A stretch of DNA of 64,000 nucleotides. Origin: Opitutaceae bacterium (GTDB taxonomy: Bacteria > Verrucomicrobiota > Verrucomicrobiia > Opitutales > Opitutaceae). Below the pieces are notes generated by a model. It had not been told where the DNA came from. It made no database searches and saw only the letters and a program-made list of their open reading frames with translations. The position numbers were made by a program, and so were the translations under genes. Below are positions 51,709 to 60,270 of the stretch, piece after piece; positions within the stretch are counted from its first letter, which is position 1; every line of letters starts with the position of its first letter. The stretch spans positions 1 to 64,000 of the forward strand of contig JAEUHC010000004.1 in assembly GCA_016794785.1 (NCBI GenBank). The letters run 5' to 3'.

Positions 51709-52100
51709 GCGCGGGGCTTCGCCGGCGCCACGTCGTCGGTGAGCGGCGAGAGCATGTCGATGCGCCCGGGGCAGACACCGATGAGAAATTTCCGATCCTC
51801 GTAGGAGGCGACGACGAGATACTGGCGGTTGCCGAGGGAGCGTGTCTCCTCGACGTTGAGCAGGCGGGCCTCGCGGCCGACTGGCACGCCCCGGCGATTG
51901 CGCCAGACGAGCCAGCCGCCGACGCCCGCGAGCGCGAGGCCGAGCACCAGCGTGATCGTGTTGACGCTGCCGGTGGCGGCCTGGGCCGGGGCCTCGGCGC
52001 GCGAGGTGCCGGGGTAGATGACCTTGTCGTCATCGGCCGCGAAGGCGCCGGTGGCGCACAGCAGGGCAAACGCGGCAAGCGTGGCGCGCACGCGGCTCAT
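51705..52100 (-). CDS. fliO: Flagellar export assembly protein FliO
   Basis: 131 residues with a signal peptide (LAAFALLCATGAFAA), a membrane helix (TITLVLGLALAGVGGWLVWRN) and a cytoplasmic domain (RLLNVEETRSLGNRQYLVVASYEDRKFLIGVC) typical of FliO/FliZ. FliO helps FliP assemble. It overlaps fliN and fliP by four bases each. The poorly conserved family makes context important. Confidence 0.85.
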   Translation of the reverse strand: MSRVRATLAAFALLCATGAFAADDDKVIYPGTSRAEAPAQAATGSVNTITLVLGLALAGVGGWLVWRNRRGVPVGREARLLNVEETRSLGNRQYLVVASYEDRKFLIGVCPGRIDMLSPLTDDVAPAKPRA

Positions 52101-52360
52101 TGTTTCACGCTGCCGACGAGCTCGGTGATCTTGATGCCGAGGTTGTCCTCGACGACGACGACCTCGCCATAGGCCACGAGCTTGTCGTTGACGAAGAGCC
52201 CGACGGGATCGCTCGCGCGTTGGTTGAGCTGCACCACGGAGCCGGGCGCGAGCTCGAGCACATCGCGCATGGGGAGCATGACCGAGCCGAGCTGCACGGT
52301 CACCTTCACCTTCACGTCGAGCAGGATATCAAGTGATTTTTCGTCCGTCAGGTTGGTCAT
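52097..52360 (-). CDS. fliN: Flagellar motor switch protein FliN
   Basis: 87 residues. The single SpoA domain is complete: LLDVKVKVTVQLGSVMLPMRDVLELAPGSVVQLNQRASDPVGLFVNDKLVAYGEVVVVEDNLGIKIT. It forms the C-ring base with FliM. ATG 52360 is chosen by the family start; a longer frame to 52438 lies inside fliM. The start overlaps the end of fliM by 32 bases. Confidence 0.94.
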   Translation of the reverse strand: MTNLTDEKSLDILLDVKVKVTVQLGSVMLPMRDVLELAPGSVVQLNQRASDPVGLFVNDKLVAYGEVVVVEDNLGIKITELVGSVKQ

Positions 52361-53369
52361 GGGAAGTTTCCTCGGGGTGAAGTTTGCGGGTGAGCTGGAC
52401 GGCCACGCGATCGGTGTCGAGACCCACCGTGCCGACAAACTTGGGCGCGCCGTTCATGAGCACGCGCGTCTCGGCGCAGAGGGTGGGCGGCATCTCGACG
52501 ACATCGCCGACGCGGAGGCAGGCGATTTCGCGGAGGGAAAGTTCGAGGGCGTCCCACTCGGCGCGGACGGGGACCTTGATGCGGTCGTAGGCGGGCTGCC
52601 ACTCGGCGCGGCGGGGCGCGGGGGCGACGGTCGCCTCTTTCTGGCGCCGGGCGAAGAGTTTTTTCGCGAGCGGCTCGACCGTGTAGTAGGGCAGGCCAAG
52701 GCGGATCTGCTCGGTGCAGTCGCCAAACACGCACTCGAGCGTGAGCTCAAGGACGATGGCGTCGCGCGGGGAAGTCTGGAGGAAACGGCCGCTGCTCTCG
52801 GTGCCGATGACCGCGGGCTTGAGCGGCTGCTCGTATTTCCACTGGCTGCACCATTCCTCGAGCATGATCAGCAGCACGTCCTCGACGAGCGCGGTCTCGA
52901 TCTCGGTGAGGGTCCGGTCGCCATTGATCTCGATCCCGCGGCCGCCGAGGAGCCGATCGGTGAAGGAGAGGGCGAGCCGAGGGCCCAGTTCGAGGATGCC
53001 GGCGCCGATGAGCGGCTCGATCTTGAACAGGCTGAGGTGCGTCGGGCTGGGCAGGCCGTCGGTGAATTTGCCGTAGGTCGTCGTGAGGAGGCTGGCGACC
53101 TTGAGCCCGACTTCCATGCGGAGGAAGAGCGACAGGCGCGCGGAAAGGTAGCGCACAAAATCATCGTGGCTGATCCGCAGGCGGCGCAGCTCGGCTTCGG
53201 AGAGGAAGACCGGATTGCGAAAATCGATCGGCTTCACGCTCTGTTGCGCGACGGGGGTGGCGGCCACCACCCCACCCTGCGGCACCTCGGCCGGGGGTGG
53301 CGCGATCAGCTGCTCGACCTCCTTTTGGTCGAACGACTCGCTTGCGGGCTTGGTGTTTTCCTCGGACAT
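52329..53369 (-). CDS. fliM: Flagellar motor switch protein FliM
   Basis: 346 residues. The N-terminal 15 residues are acidic and helical, where CheY-P binds. The middle CheC-like domain (LSLFLRMEVGLKVASLLTTTYGKF, LIGAGILELGPRLALSFTDRLLGGRGIEI) and the C-terminal SpoA domain (LSLREIACLRVGDVVEMP, VLMNGAPKFVGTVG) follow. It links the switch to chemotaxis. fliN overlaps its 3' end. Confidence 0.94.
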   Translation of the reverse strand: MSEENTKPASESFDQKEVEQLIAPPPAEVPQGGVVAATPVAQQSVKPIDFRNPVFLSEAELRRLRISHDDFVRYLSARLSLFLRMEVGLKVASLLTTTYGKFTDGLPSPTHLSLFKIEPLIGAGILELGPRLALSFTDRLLGGRGIEINGDRTLTEIETALVEDVLLIMLEEWCSQWKYEQPLKPAVIGTESSGRFLQTSPRDAIVLELTLECVFGDCTEQIRLGLPYYTVEPLAKKLFARRQKEATVAPAPRRAEWQPAYDRIKVPVRAEWDALELSLREIACLRVGDVVEMPPTLCAETRVLMNGAPKFVGTVGLDTDRVAVQLTRKLHPEETSHDQPDGRKIT

Positions 53370-53397
53370 CGGGTGGGACGAACGATCCGGAGCCGGA

Positions 53398-54033
53398 TTA
53401 CTGGATGACGAAATCCGAGAAGTAGACCTGCTCGGCGATCTTGCGGCCGAGAGCCTGGTTGTAGGCGTTCACGAGCTTCTCCCGCAGGATGTTCTTCGCG
53501 CCGGCCTCCTCGAGATCGGCGAGCGTAAGCGAGGAGAGGACGTTGAGCGTGACATCCGTGAGCTTGGGCTTGGACCCCTCGAAGGTGGACTTCAGCTGCG
53601 GATCGGAGCCGGTGATGAGGAAGGAGGTCTTGAGGTAGCGCGTGCCCATCGTGCCGGAGAGGTTCACGACGACGTTAGTGAACTCGTAGCCGCTGGCGGG
53701 GCCGCCACCCTTGGCGTCCTTGCCACCCTTGGCTTCTTTGCCGCCTTGGGCGGCGGGCGCGGGAGCCGGGGCGGGCGCGCTGTGCTCGTCTCCACCCGCG
53801 GTCGCACCGTGTGGGGCGGCGGCCGCGAGCTTTTTTTGGAGACGAGGCACAAGCACGAACTCCACCGTCGCCCACGTGACCGCAGGAGCGAGCACGAGGG
53901 CGATGATGACGGGCAGGAGCGACTTGGCGCCACCGCCGCCGGCGGGAGCACCTTCGGCGGCGGGTGCCGCGTCGGGTTTCGCGCCGGGCTTGGCGGCAGC
54001 GGCGGGCGCTTCGGCTTTCGCGGGTGTGGACAT
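53398..54033 (-). CDS. fliL: Flagellar basal body protein FliL
   Basis: 211 residues. An alanine/proline-rich cytoplasmic stretch of about 35 residues is followed by one membrane helix (SLLPVIIALVLAPAVTWATVEFVLV) and a periplasmic domain (FTNVVVNLSGTMGTRYLKTSFLITGSDPQLKST, LSSLTLADLEEAGAKNILREKLVNAYNQAL). FliL supports the stators and high-torque rotation. A long low-complexity insert (AGGDEHSAPAPAPAPAAQGG) separates the helix from the domain. Confidence 0.9.
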   Translation of the reverse strand: MSTPAKAEAPAAAAKPGAKPDAAPAAEGAPAGGGGAKSLLPVIIALVLAPAVTWATVEFVLVPRLQKKLAAAAPHGATAGGDEHSAPAPAPAPAAQGGKEAKGGKDAKGGGPASGYEFTNVVVNLSGTMGTRYLKTSFLITGSDPQLKSTFEGSKPKLTDVTLNVLSSLTLADLEEAGAKNILREKLVNAYNQALGRKIAEQVYFSDFVIQ

Positions 54034-54100
54034 GGGACGTGGTGAGACGGTGTGGTTTTGGCCGGGGGCGGGGCGCAGATGCGCCCCTCAACTTCACGGA

Positions 54101-54973
54101 TTAGCGCTGCTTCAGGTTGACGATGTCTTCGAGCAAGGTGTCGGAGACGGTCACGAGGCGGGAACCCGCCTGGAAGCTGCGCTGGGTGGTGATGAGGTTG
54201 GCGAACTGGTCAGTGAGATCGACGTTGGAGAGTTCGAGCGTGCCGGATTGGATGGCGCCGAGGCCATTCGAGCCCGGGCCGTTGACGCTGGCCTGCAACG
54301 TGATCGTGCCGGCGGCGGCGCCGATGGGCGCGGCGGCGAGCAGGCTCGAGTAGAGATTGTTGGCTTCCTTGGTGAGGCCGGAGGGATCGGCGAAATTTTG
54401 CAGGAGGATCTGGTTCGTCGTGGCGGAGGTGCCGTCGGAGTAATACTCGACGACGTTACCGACGCGATCGATGGCGATGGACTGGCGCTGCGTGCCCACG
54501 GGCGGGGTGCCGAGCTCGATGTCGCCGACGGTCGTGAGTCCGGTGCCAGTGAGGCCCTGCACACGCAGGCCCTGCTGGTTGATCAAGAAGCCTTGGTCGG
54601 ACCAACGGAAATCGCCAGCGCGTGTGGCGTAGATGGTGCCGTCAACGGAGTTCTTAACTTGGAAGAAACCGTTGCCGGAGATGCCAAGGTCGGTGTCGCG
54701 ACCGGTCGTCGAGATGGAGCCTTGGCCGAAGTTCGTCGTCACACCAGCGAGCGCGACGCCGGTGCCGATCGAGGTCGAGGGCGTGCTCGGGGTCGCCGTG
54801 CCGGAAGGCGCGGAGCGCTGGAGAATGTTGCTGAAGCTGTCCGCATAGCGGGCCTCAGAGGCCTTGAAGCCCGTGGTGTTCACGTTGGCGATGTTGTTGC
54901 CGATGACTTCGAGACCCTTCATGAACGTCCGCAGCGCGCTGACGCCGCTGCCCATTGTGCCGATGAGTGACAT
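54101..54973 (-). CDS. flgE: Flagellar hook protein FlgE
   Basis: 290 residues. MSLIGTMGSGVSALRTFMKGLEVIGNNIANVNTTGFKASEARYADSF is an axial start with hook-type wording, and the C-terminus LELSNVDLTDQFANLITTQRSFQAGSRLV is FlgE-like. The length is shorter than E. coli FlgE (about 400 residues), so the outer D2 domain is reduced. Position after flgD supports hook protein over rod protein. Confidence 0.9.
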   Translation of the reverse strand: MSLIGTMGSGVSALRTFMKGLEVIGNNIANVNTTGFKASEARYADSFSNILQRSAPSGTATPSTPSTSIGTGVALAGVTTNFGQGSISTTGRDTDLGISGNGFFQVKNSVDGTIYATRAGDFRWSDQGFLINQQGLRVQGLTGTGLTTVGDIELGTPPVGTQRQSIAIDRVGNVVEYYSDGTSATTNQILLQNFADPSGLTKEANNLYSSLLAAAPIGAAAGTITLQASVNGPGSNGLGAIQSGTLELSNVDLTDQFANLITTQRSFQAGSRLVTVSDTLLEDIVNLKQR

Positions 54974-54988
54974 GATGTGTATGCTGGT

Positions 54989-55471
54989 TTAGGATTGGAC
55001 TCCGCCGGCGGGAACCGGGGCGGGAGCAGGTGCGGAAATTACGCGGGGTTCCACGAGGAGCACCGCGGAGAGGGAAAACGATTTGTCGCCCACGATCAGG
55101 CGGGGCTCGGAGCCCGAGGCATCGACCGCGGTGACCTCGCCGGTGACGGTGGTGCCCTTGCCGGCATCGACGGTCACTTGGTGGCCGAGGTAGGAATTGG
55201 CCGCCGTGCGCTGCTGATCGGCGCGGAGGGAGACGAGCTCCTTGGCCATCGCGCTGGACTGCTCGAGCGCGGAGAACTGCGCCATCTGCGCGATGAACGC
55301 CGTGTCCTCCATCGGCTTCAACGGATCCTGGGCTTGGAACTGCGTGGCGAGCAGGGTGAGAAAATCGCCTTGTCCGAGCGCCTTCTGCGGCACACGTGAA
55401 GCCGTCGAGTTGCTGGCGTCCGCCGCGGCACCAGCCTGTGAATTCGAGGCGATGGAAGAGATGGTGGGCAT
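54989..55471 (-). CDS. flgD: Hook scaffold protein FlgD
   Basis: 160 residues. The N-terminal half is conserved: [42 protein letters not shown]. The rest is a short FlgD_ig-like region ([25 protein letters not shown]) before a proline end. FlgD caps the growing hook. It is shorter than the Salmonella protein (232 residues) in the C-terminal part. Confidence 0.9.
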   Translation of the reverse strand: MPTISSIASNSQAGAAADASNSTASRVPQKALGQGDFLTLLATQFQAQDPLKPMEDTAFIAQMAQFSALEQSSAMAKELVSLRADQQRTAANSYLGHQVTVDAGKGTTVTGEVTAVDASGSEPRLIVGDKSFSLSAVLLVEPRVISAPAPAPVPAGGVQS

Positions 55472-55480
55472 GGTGGAGAA

Positions 55481-57193
55481 TCAGGCGAGCGTGTGCAGAT
55501 GGAGAGCCGTGCCGGGCGCAGCGAAGGCCGCGGCCACGACCGGCACCGCGGCGGCGCCGCGAGTGGAGCGAGACGAACGGCCGCGGCCGCCAAATGAAAA
55601 CGAATGCGCCGCCTCGGCCTGCGCCTGGGCGTGTGCATCGCGCTGGCGCTGGGAGCTGTCGCCTGAGAAACCATTGGCCCCGGAATCCGAGGATCCAAAC
55701 TGCGCGGGCAAGATACGAAGCGTGCGCTCGCCACTGCCGGCGGACGCCGCGACCGTCTGCCATTCCGACGCGAGGGCCGTGCGCAGTTCGGCGGACTCGG
55801 TGTGAAACGTCGTGCGAATTTCGTTGGAGCGCAGCTCCACGCGCACGTCGAGCGCTTCGCCACCAACCGAAAATTCGAGGCGCACCGATTTATGCACAAG
55901 GGACGACAGTCGGTCCGCCGTGCGCAGCACGACCTCCACGGCTTCATGCGCCGAACTCACGCCATCGAGCTGAAGACCGAGCACGTTGTGCGATTCCACC
56001 CGCTCCGCCAAACCGCCCGGCGCCGCGATCAAGGTCGTGGTGACATCATGAGCGGGGGTTTGGCTTGTGGGGTAAGAATTGGACGCGGGCATTGTTGGCG
56101 TCGAATTTGCAACTCCGATGCCAAGCGCCTGCCGAGGTTTCGCAACTAGCTCGCTGGCATTGCTTACAAATGTTTTCTCAGGAAGCAAAAATCCTTCCGT
56201 GAGCTCATCGCTCAATTCCGCCACCGCAGCGGCAACTTTTTCCCGGTCGTTGGGAGATGCGGCCATCGGCCGGAAATCGAAGCTTGTCCGCCTCTCCACC
56301 ATGCTCGGCAGTAGCTCGGTCGGCAGCCGCATCCCGGGCTGCTGAATTGGAATCTCTGATGCATCTTGGTCGACGAGCTTGTCGCCGAAGACAGACATGG
56401 CGGTCACAGGCAGCTCCTTGGTCAATGGCAGCTTGTCCGCCCGATAGACCGGCCGCTCGGCATCGATCTTCGGCGTCGCGGCGGGTGCCACTGGGTTGCT
56501 CCGCAGCGGGGGCCCCAGCGGTTCGGAGGCGGTGTCATCGGCCGAACGTGCGTCGTGCTGGGCACCGGTCGATGTCTCGTCCGTATCATCTGAAAAGGTT
56601 TCCTCCGACGTGGCCACGTCCTCCTCAATCACGGCATCCGGGAGATCGACGACCGCGACGGTCGCAAAAGCCACCGATTCAGGTGACAGTGGCAGCGGTA
56701 GCGTCAGTGTTTGCGCCTGTGGCGGCGTCGCCTCGGCAAGCTTGGCCGGTGCGTCTGCACGCGAAGCCGTTTCGGGCAACTCCGGTGCGCCCGTGCACGA
56801 GGCCGACGCGGGTCGACTACGCCCACTCCGCTTGGTCTGCACAGTGTCAGACTTAGCCGGCAAAGAAACCGCCGGCGCTTCGCCCTCCCCGGTGGCGGGC
56901 AGGATGTCCGGAGCCTCACCGATTTCGGAAGAGGTCACAGCGGGGGCATTTGTCCCCTTCCCTGGCAGGGCCTGATAAGCGAGCGGCACGCCCAAGCTCA
57001 AATCGAGCATGGGGGTCTCCACCGGCGAAGACTCACCGGCGGCGGGCGCAAACTCGGAGAGCAGCTCGGCGAAGCCGGCCCCTTCGCCCGGCATCGCGGG
57101 CACGCCGTTCGCCTGCGCGGGCATCGCGCCGCAAAACATCAGTGCGAGCAGATTGGGATCAGTGGGGAGAGTGGTGGAGTTGGCGAGTTGCAT
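55481..57193 (-). CDS. fliK: Hook-length control protein FliK
   Basis: 570 residues, low-complexity over the first 440 (rich in Ala, Pro, Thr, Glu; the ruler region), then a globular Flg_hook C-terminal domain (RLEFSVGGEALDVRVELRSNEIRTTFHTES). The C-terminal domain talks to FlhB to stop hook growth. It lies just upstream of flgD and downstream of the motE-like gene. Overall similarity of the ruler part is expected to be low. Confidence 0.85.
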   Translation of the reverse strand: MQLANSTTLPTDPNLLALMFCGAMPAQANGVPAMPGEGAGFAELLSEFAPAAGESSPVETPMLDLSLGVPLAYQALPGKGTNAPAVTSSEIGEAPDILPATGEGEAPAVSLPAKSDTVQTKRSGRSRPASASCTGAPELPETASRADAPAKLAEATPPQAQTLTLPLPLSPESVAFATVAVVDLPDAVIEEDVATSEETFSDDTDETSTGAQHDARSADDTASEPLGPPLRSNPVAPAATPKIDAERPVYRADKLPLTKELPVTAMSVFGDKLVDQDASEIPIQQPGMRLPTELLPSMVERRTSFDFRPMAASPNDREKVAAAVAELSDELTEGFLLPEKTFVSNASELVAKPRQALGIGVANSTPTMPASNSYPTSQTPAHDVTTTLIAAPGGLAERVESHNVLGLQLDGVSSAHEAVEVVLRTADRLSSLVHKSVRLEFSVGGEALDVRVELRSNEIRTTFHTESAELRTALASEWQTVAASAGSGERTLRILPAQFGSSDSGANGFSGDSSQRQRDAHAQAQAEAAHSFSFGGRGRSSRSTRGAAAVPVVAAAFAAPGTALHLHTLA

Positions 57194-57268
57194 GTCATGG
57201 CGCCATCCATGGCGTGCAACCGCGTCGCTCCGTGACGCGGCCTGAAATTGAAGGGAGGAAAAACGGAA

Positions 57269-57892
57269 TCAGCTGCCCGCCGGCTTGGCGGCTTTCATGG
57301 TGCGGAGCTTTTCGGAAAGAGTGGCGGCGCGCTTCGCAAGCGGGCTCTCCGGTGTGCCGCCCTTGCTCATCTCCTCGAAGATCGGCGTGAGCACATCGGA
57401 TTTCATGAGGGAGAAAATCTTCACGACCGTGGCGTCATCCATCTCCTTGAAGATGGCGACGGCGGCCTTTGGGGTGAGCCCCGAATAGGTCGAGGCGAGC
57501 GAACGCAGGTTCTTCGCCTCGTCCGCGGAGATCTCGAGGATACGCTCGGAGATCTGGCGGCGCAGGCCCTCGATCTCCGTGCGGGTCTTGGCGAGTTCCT
57601 TCTCCTCCGTGGCGACACGGGCGGCCCGCTGATCGAGCACCTCGGCCTGCTTCTTGATTTTCTCGCGCTCGGCCTTGAGGTCCTTGGCCAGGTTCTCGAC
57701 CTCGATCGTCCAGAAATCCCAGCCCTTCTGCTTGAACTCCACGGGCAGCACCGGCGCAGCCTGCGCGGCCTGGCTCGCGACATCGGTGATCATCTTGGTG
57801 AGGGCCGGCCATACGGTGCCGATGCCGACACCGACGCTGACCACAAGGCCGAGCGCGGCGGCCACGGCGGGATTCTGGAGTTTGGCGATCAT
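57269..57892 (-). CDS. MotE-like FliG-associated protein
   Basis: 207 residues: an N-terminal membrane helix (VAAALGLVVSVGVGIGTVWPAL), a coiled coil (VENLAKDLKAEREKIKKQAEVLDQRAARVATEEKELAKTRTEIEGLRRQ) and a C-terminal MgtE-N-like domain (GLTPKAAVAIFKEMDDATVVKIFSLMKSDVLTPIFEEM). This is the MotE layout described in alphaproteobacteria, where the protein chaperones the stator protein MotC. The location between fliJ and fliK is normal for such genes. Confidence 0.8.
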   Translation of the reverse strand: MIAKLQNPAVAAALGLVVSVGVGIGTVWPALTKMITDVASQAAQAAPVLPVEFKQKGWDFWTIEVENLAKDLKAEREKIKKQAEVLDQRAARVATEEKELAKTRTEIEGLRRQISERILEISADEAKNLRSLASTYSGLTPKAAVAIFKEMDDATVVKIFSLMKSDVLTPIFEEMSKGGTPESPLAKRAATLSEKLRTMKAAKPAGS

Positions 57893-58347
57893 GGTGAAAG
57901 GGTTTCGACGCGTGCGGTGAAGCGGCGCAGGGCGAGCTCGTCGAAGCCGAGCTGCTCCTCGCGCGCCGCATCGGCGCGGTGCTGGGCGCGGGCCTTGTGC
58001 TCGAGATTATCGATGACTTTGACGCGGCGGTGGGCCTCGGCGTATTCGGCGCGACGCTGCTGCACAAAAGCCCGGGCCCGGGCGCACGCACGCTCCGCCT
58101 CGGCCTCCGCCTCGCATTCGCGGCGGTAGGCGGCGAGGGCCGCGGCCTCGGCGGCGCCCGAAAAGCACTCGCGCCGACCGGCGTGCAACGCGGCCTCGAA
58201 CTGCCCCACCCGCTCGCGCACCTGCTGCACCTCCAGCTCGGCGACCGTGCACTCGCGCACGGCGGCGGCAAACGCATCGCGCGCCTGCGTCTCGCGATGC
58301 GAGCGGAGGACAGCCACGGGCCGGAGGGGAAAGCGAAAGCGTTTCAC
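57889..58347 (-). CDS. fliJ: Flagellar export chaperone FliJ
   Basis: 152 residues, nearly all helical and rich in Ala, Arg and Glu, as FliJ is (FRFPLRPVAVLRSHRETQARDAFAAAVRECT, QRRAEYAEAHRRVKVIDNLEHKAR). The start is GTG at 58347, which overlaps the fliI stop by four bases (GTGA). FliJ recycles chaperones and activates the export ATPase. The longer frame extending to 58572 lies inside fliI and is not coding. Confidence 0.85.
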   Translation of the reverse strand: MKRFRFPLRPVAVLRSHRETQARDAFAAAVRECTVAELEVQQVRERVGQFEAALHAGRRECFSGAAEAAALAAYRRECEAEAEAERACARARAFVQQRRAEYAEAHRRVKVIDNLEHKARAQHRADAAREEQLGFDELALRRFTARVETLSP

Positions 58348-59690
58348 GGGAAGAGTTGCTTCAGGCTGGCAAAGGTCTGCGCGCGCGACACCGGCTCCTC
58401 GACCCGCTGGCGGAGAAAGCCCCGCAGCGGCTCGTGCAGCGCGATCGCTTGATCGAGCGCGGCGTTGGAGCCCTTGGTGTAGGCGCCGATGGAGATCAGG
58501 TCCTCGTTCTTGCGGTAGAGCGCGAGCTGCTCGCGGGCGCGCGCGGCGAGCGCGACCTCCTCGCGTGAGCACACATCGCGCGTGAGGCGGCTCACGCTCT
58601 CCAGCACATCGATCGCGGGATAGTGGTTGAAATGGGCGAGCTGCCGCGAAAGCACGATATGGCCGTCGAGGATACCGCGCACGGCGTCGGCCACGGGTTC
58701 GTTCATGTCGTCGCCTTCGACGAGCACGGTGTAGAGAGCGGTGATGGCGCCCTCCTCCCCTGCCCCGGCGCGCTCCAGGAGCCGCGGCAGCATGGCAAAG
58801 ACCGACGGCGTGTAGCCGCGCGTCGCCGGCGGCTCCCCGATGGCGAGGCCGATCTCGCGCTGCGCCATCGCGAAGCGGGTGACCGAATCCATCATGAAAA
58901 GCACGTTCTTGCCCGCATCGCGCCAGGCCTCCGCGATCGCGGTCGCGGTGAAGGCGGCGCGCAGGCGCAGGGGCGCCGGCGTGTCGGAGGTCGCGACGAC
59001 CACGACCGCGCGCTTCATGCCCTCGGGACCGAGATCCTTCTCGATGAACTCGCGGACTTCACGGCCGCGCTCACCCACGAGCGCGATGACCACCACGTCC
59101 GCCTCCGAGGCGCGGGCGACCATGCCCATGAGCGTGGATTTGCCGACGCCGGAACCGGCAAAAAGACCGAGACGCTGGCCGCGGCCGAACGGGATGAAGG
59201 CGTCGATGGCGCGCACGCCGGTGACAAAGGGCGTCTTGATGCGCTGGCGGCGCAGCGGATGCGGCGGCGTGCCCGCACCCGTGGCCGTCGGATCGATCGG
59301 GAGCAGGCCGTAATCGTCCATCGGCTTGCCGAGCGCATCGAGCACGCGGCCGAGCATCTCCGGGCCGATGCGCGGGAGCGGAGGCCGGTTGCCCAGCGCG
59401 ACTTCGCAGCCGACATGCAGGCCGGCGGTTTCGCCGAGCGGCATGAGGAGCACGCGGTGTTCGCGGAACCCCACCACTTCCGCGCGCACGGAGAAATCAT
59501 CGCGCACCGAACGCACGATGCATAGATCGCCGAGACCGGCGTTGGGACCGTCGGATTCGATGATGAGGCCCGCGACGCCCGTGACGGTGCCGACGCGCTG
59601 CACCGGCGGCAGATGCCGCACCTGCGTGCGGAGCACCTCGACGAGCGGGGCGACGCTCCGGGAAAGATCGGCGTGGGCGGTGGCGCTCAT
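58344..59690 (-). CDS. fliI: Flagellar export ATPase FliI
   Basis: 448 residues of the F1-beta-like ATPase. P-loop GLFAGSGVGKSTLMGM, Walker B and the ATPase signature are intact (NVLFMMDSVTRFAMAQREIGLAIGEPPATRGYTPSVFAMLPRLLERAG). FliI drives substrate unfolding at the export gate. It overlaps fliH and fliJ by four bases each. Confidence 0.95.
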   Translation of the reverse strand: MSATAHADLSRSVAPLVEVLRTQVRHLPPVQRVGTVTGVAGLIIESDGPNAGLGDLCIVRSVRDDFSVRAEVVGFREHRVLLMPLGETAGLHVGCEVALGNRPPLPRIGPEMLGRVLDALGKPMDDYGLLPIDPTATGAGTPPHPLRRQRIKTPFVTGVRAIDAFIPFGRGQRLGLFAGSGVGKSTLMGMVARASEADVVVIALVGERGREVREFIEKDLGPEGMKRAVVVVATSDTPAPLRLRAAFTATAIAEAWRDAGKNVLFMMDSVTRFAMAQREIGLAIGEPPATRGYTPSVFAMLPRLLERAGAGEEGAITALYTVLVEGDDMNEPVADAVRGILDGHIVLSRQLAHFNHYPAIDVLESVSRLTRDVCSREEVALAARAREQLALYRKNEDLISIGAYTKGSNAALDQAIALHEPLRGFLRQRVEEPVSRAQTFASLKQLFP

Positions 59691-60268
59691 TGCGGGGCGA
59701 GGGAATGTTCCAGCGTGGCGAGCTTGGTCTCGAAGCGCGCATCGGTGAGGCCGAAGCGGCTGCGCACCTGGCAGTCGCCCGGGGCGAAGCTGTCGTCGGT
59801 GCGAATCTTCAGGTCAGGATACCGGGCCATCCAGGCGGGGTTGAGCTTCACCAGGAGCGCGGCGTCGCGCGTCGAAAGCACGATCTCGAGGTTCTCGCGC
59901 TCGGGGAAAAGCTCGGCGAGGGCCTCTTCACAGATGCGGCCGACGATCTCGGCCGAAGGCTCAAAACCCGCGAGCAGGCGACGCGCGATGTCGAGCGCGA
60001 GGGCCGGGAGCGTGTCGCGCAGCTGCGCCACGATCGCAGGCTCGGCGTCCATGAGTTTCTTGAAGGTGCCGTCGGCGAGCGTGCCGATGTCGGCGCGCAG
60101 CTCCACCAACTGCTGATCGGCCAGGGCGCGCGCGGCGTCGAGCCCGCGGCGGTAGGCGGCCTCCTCGCGCGCGGCGAGTTCCGACTCGGAATAGTATTTC
60201 CCGAGCTGGCCGGGCACGGCGGCCCCGGCGAGCGGACGATCAAAGGCGATGAGTCGGGCGAAGGCCAT
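59687..60268 (-). CDS. fliH: Flagellar export regulator FliH
   Basis: 193 residues. The sequence is an extended helix with a coiled coil (ESELAAREEAAYRRGLDAARALADQQLVELRADIG) and an alpha/beta C-terminal part (EPSAEIVGRICEEALAELFPERENLEIVLSTRDAALL), like the V-type peripheral stalk. FliH holds FliI at the C ring. The call rests on shape and position between fliG and fliI, because the family is weakly conserved. Confidence 0.85.
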   Translation of the reverse strand: MAFARLIAFDRPLAGAAVPGQLGKYYSESELAAREEAAYRRGLDAARALADQQLVELRADIGTLADGTFKKLMDAEPAIVAQLRDTLPALALDIARRLLAGFEPSAEIVGRICEEALAELFPERENLEIVLSTRDAALLVKLNPAWMARYPDLKIRTDDSFAPGDCQVRSRFGLTDARFETKLATLEHSLAPQ

Positions 60269-60270
60269 GG

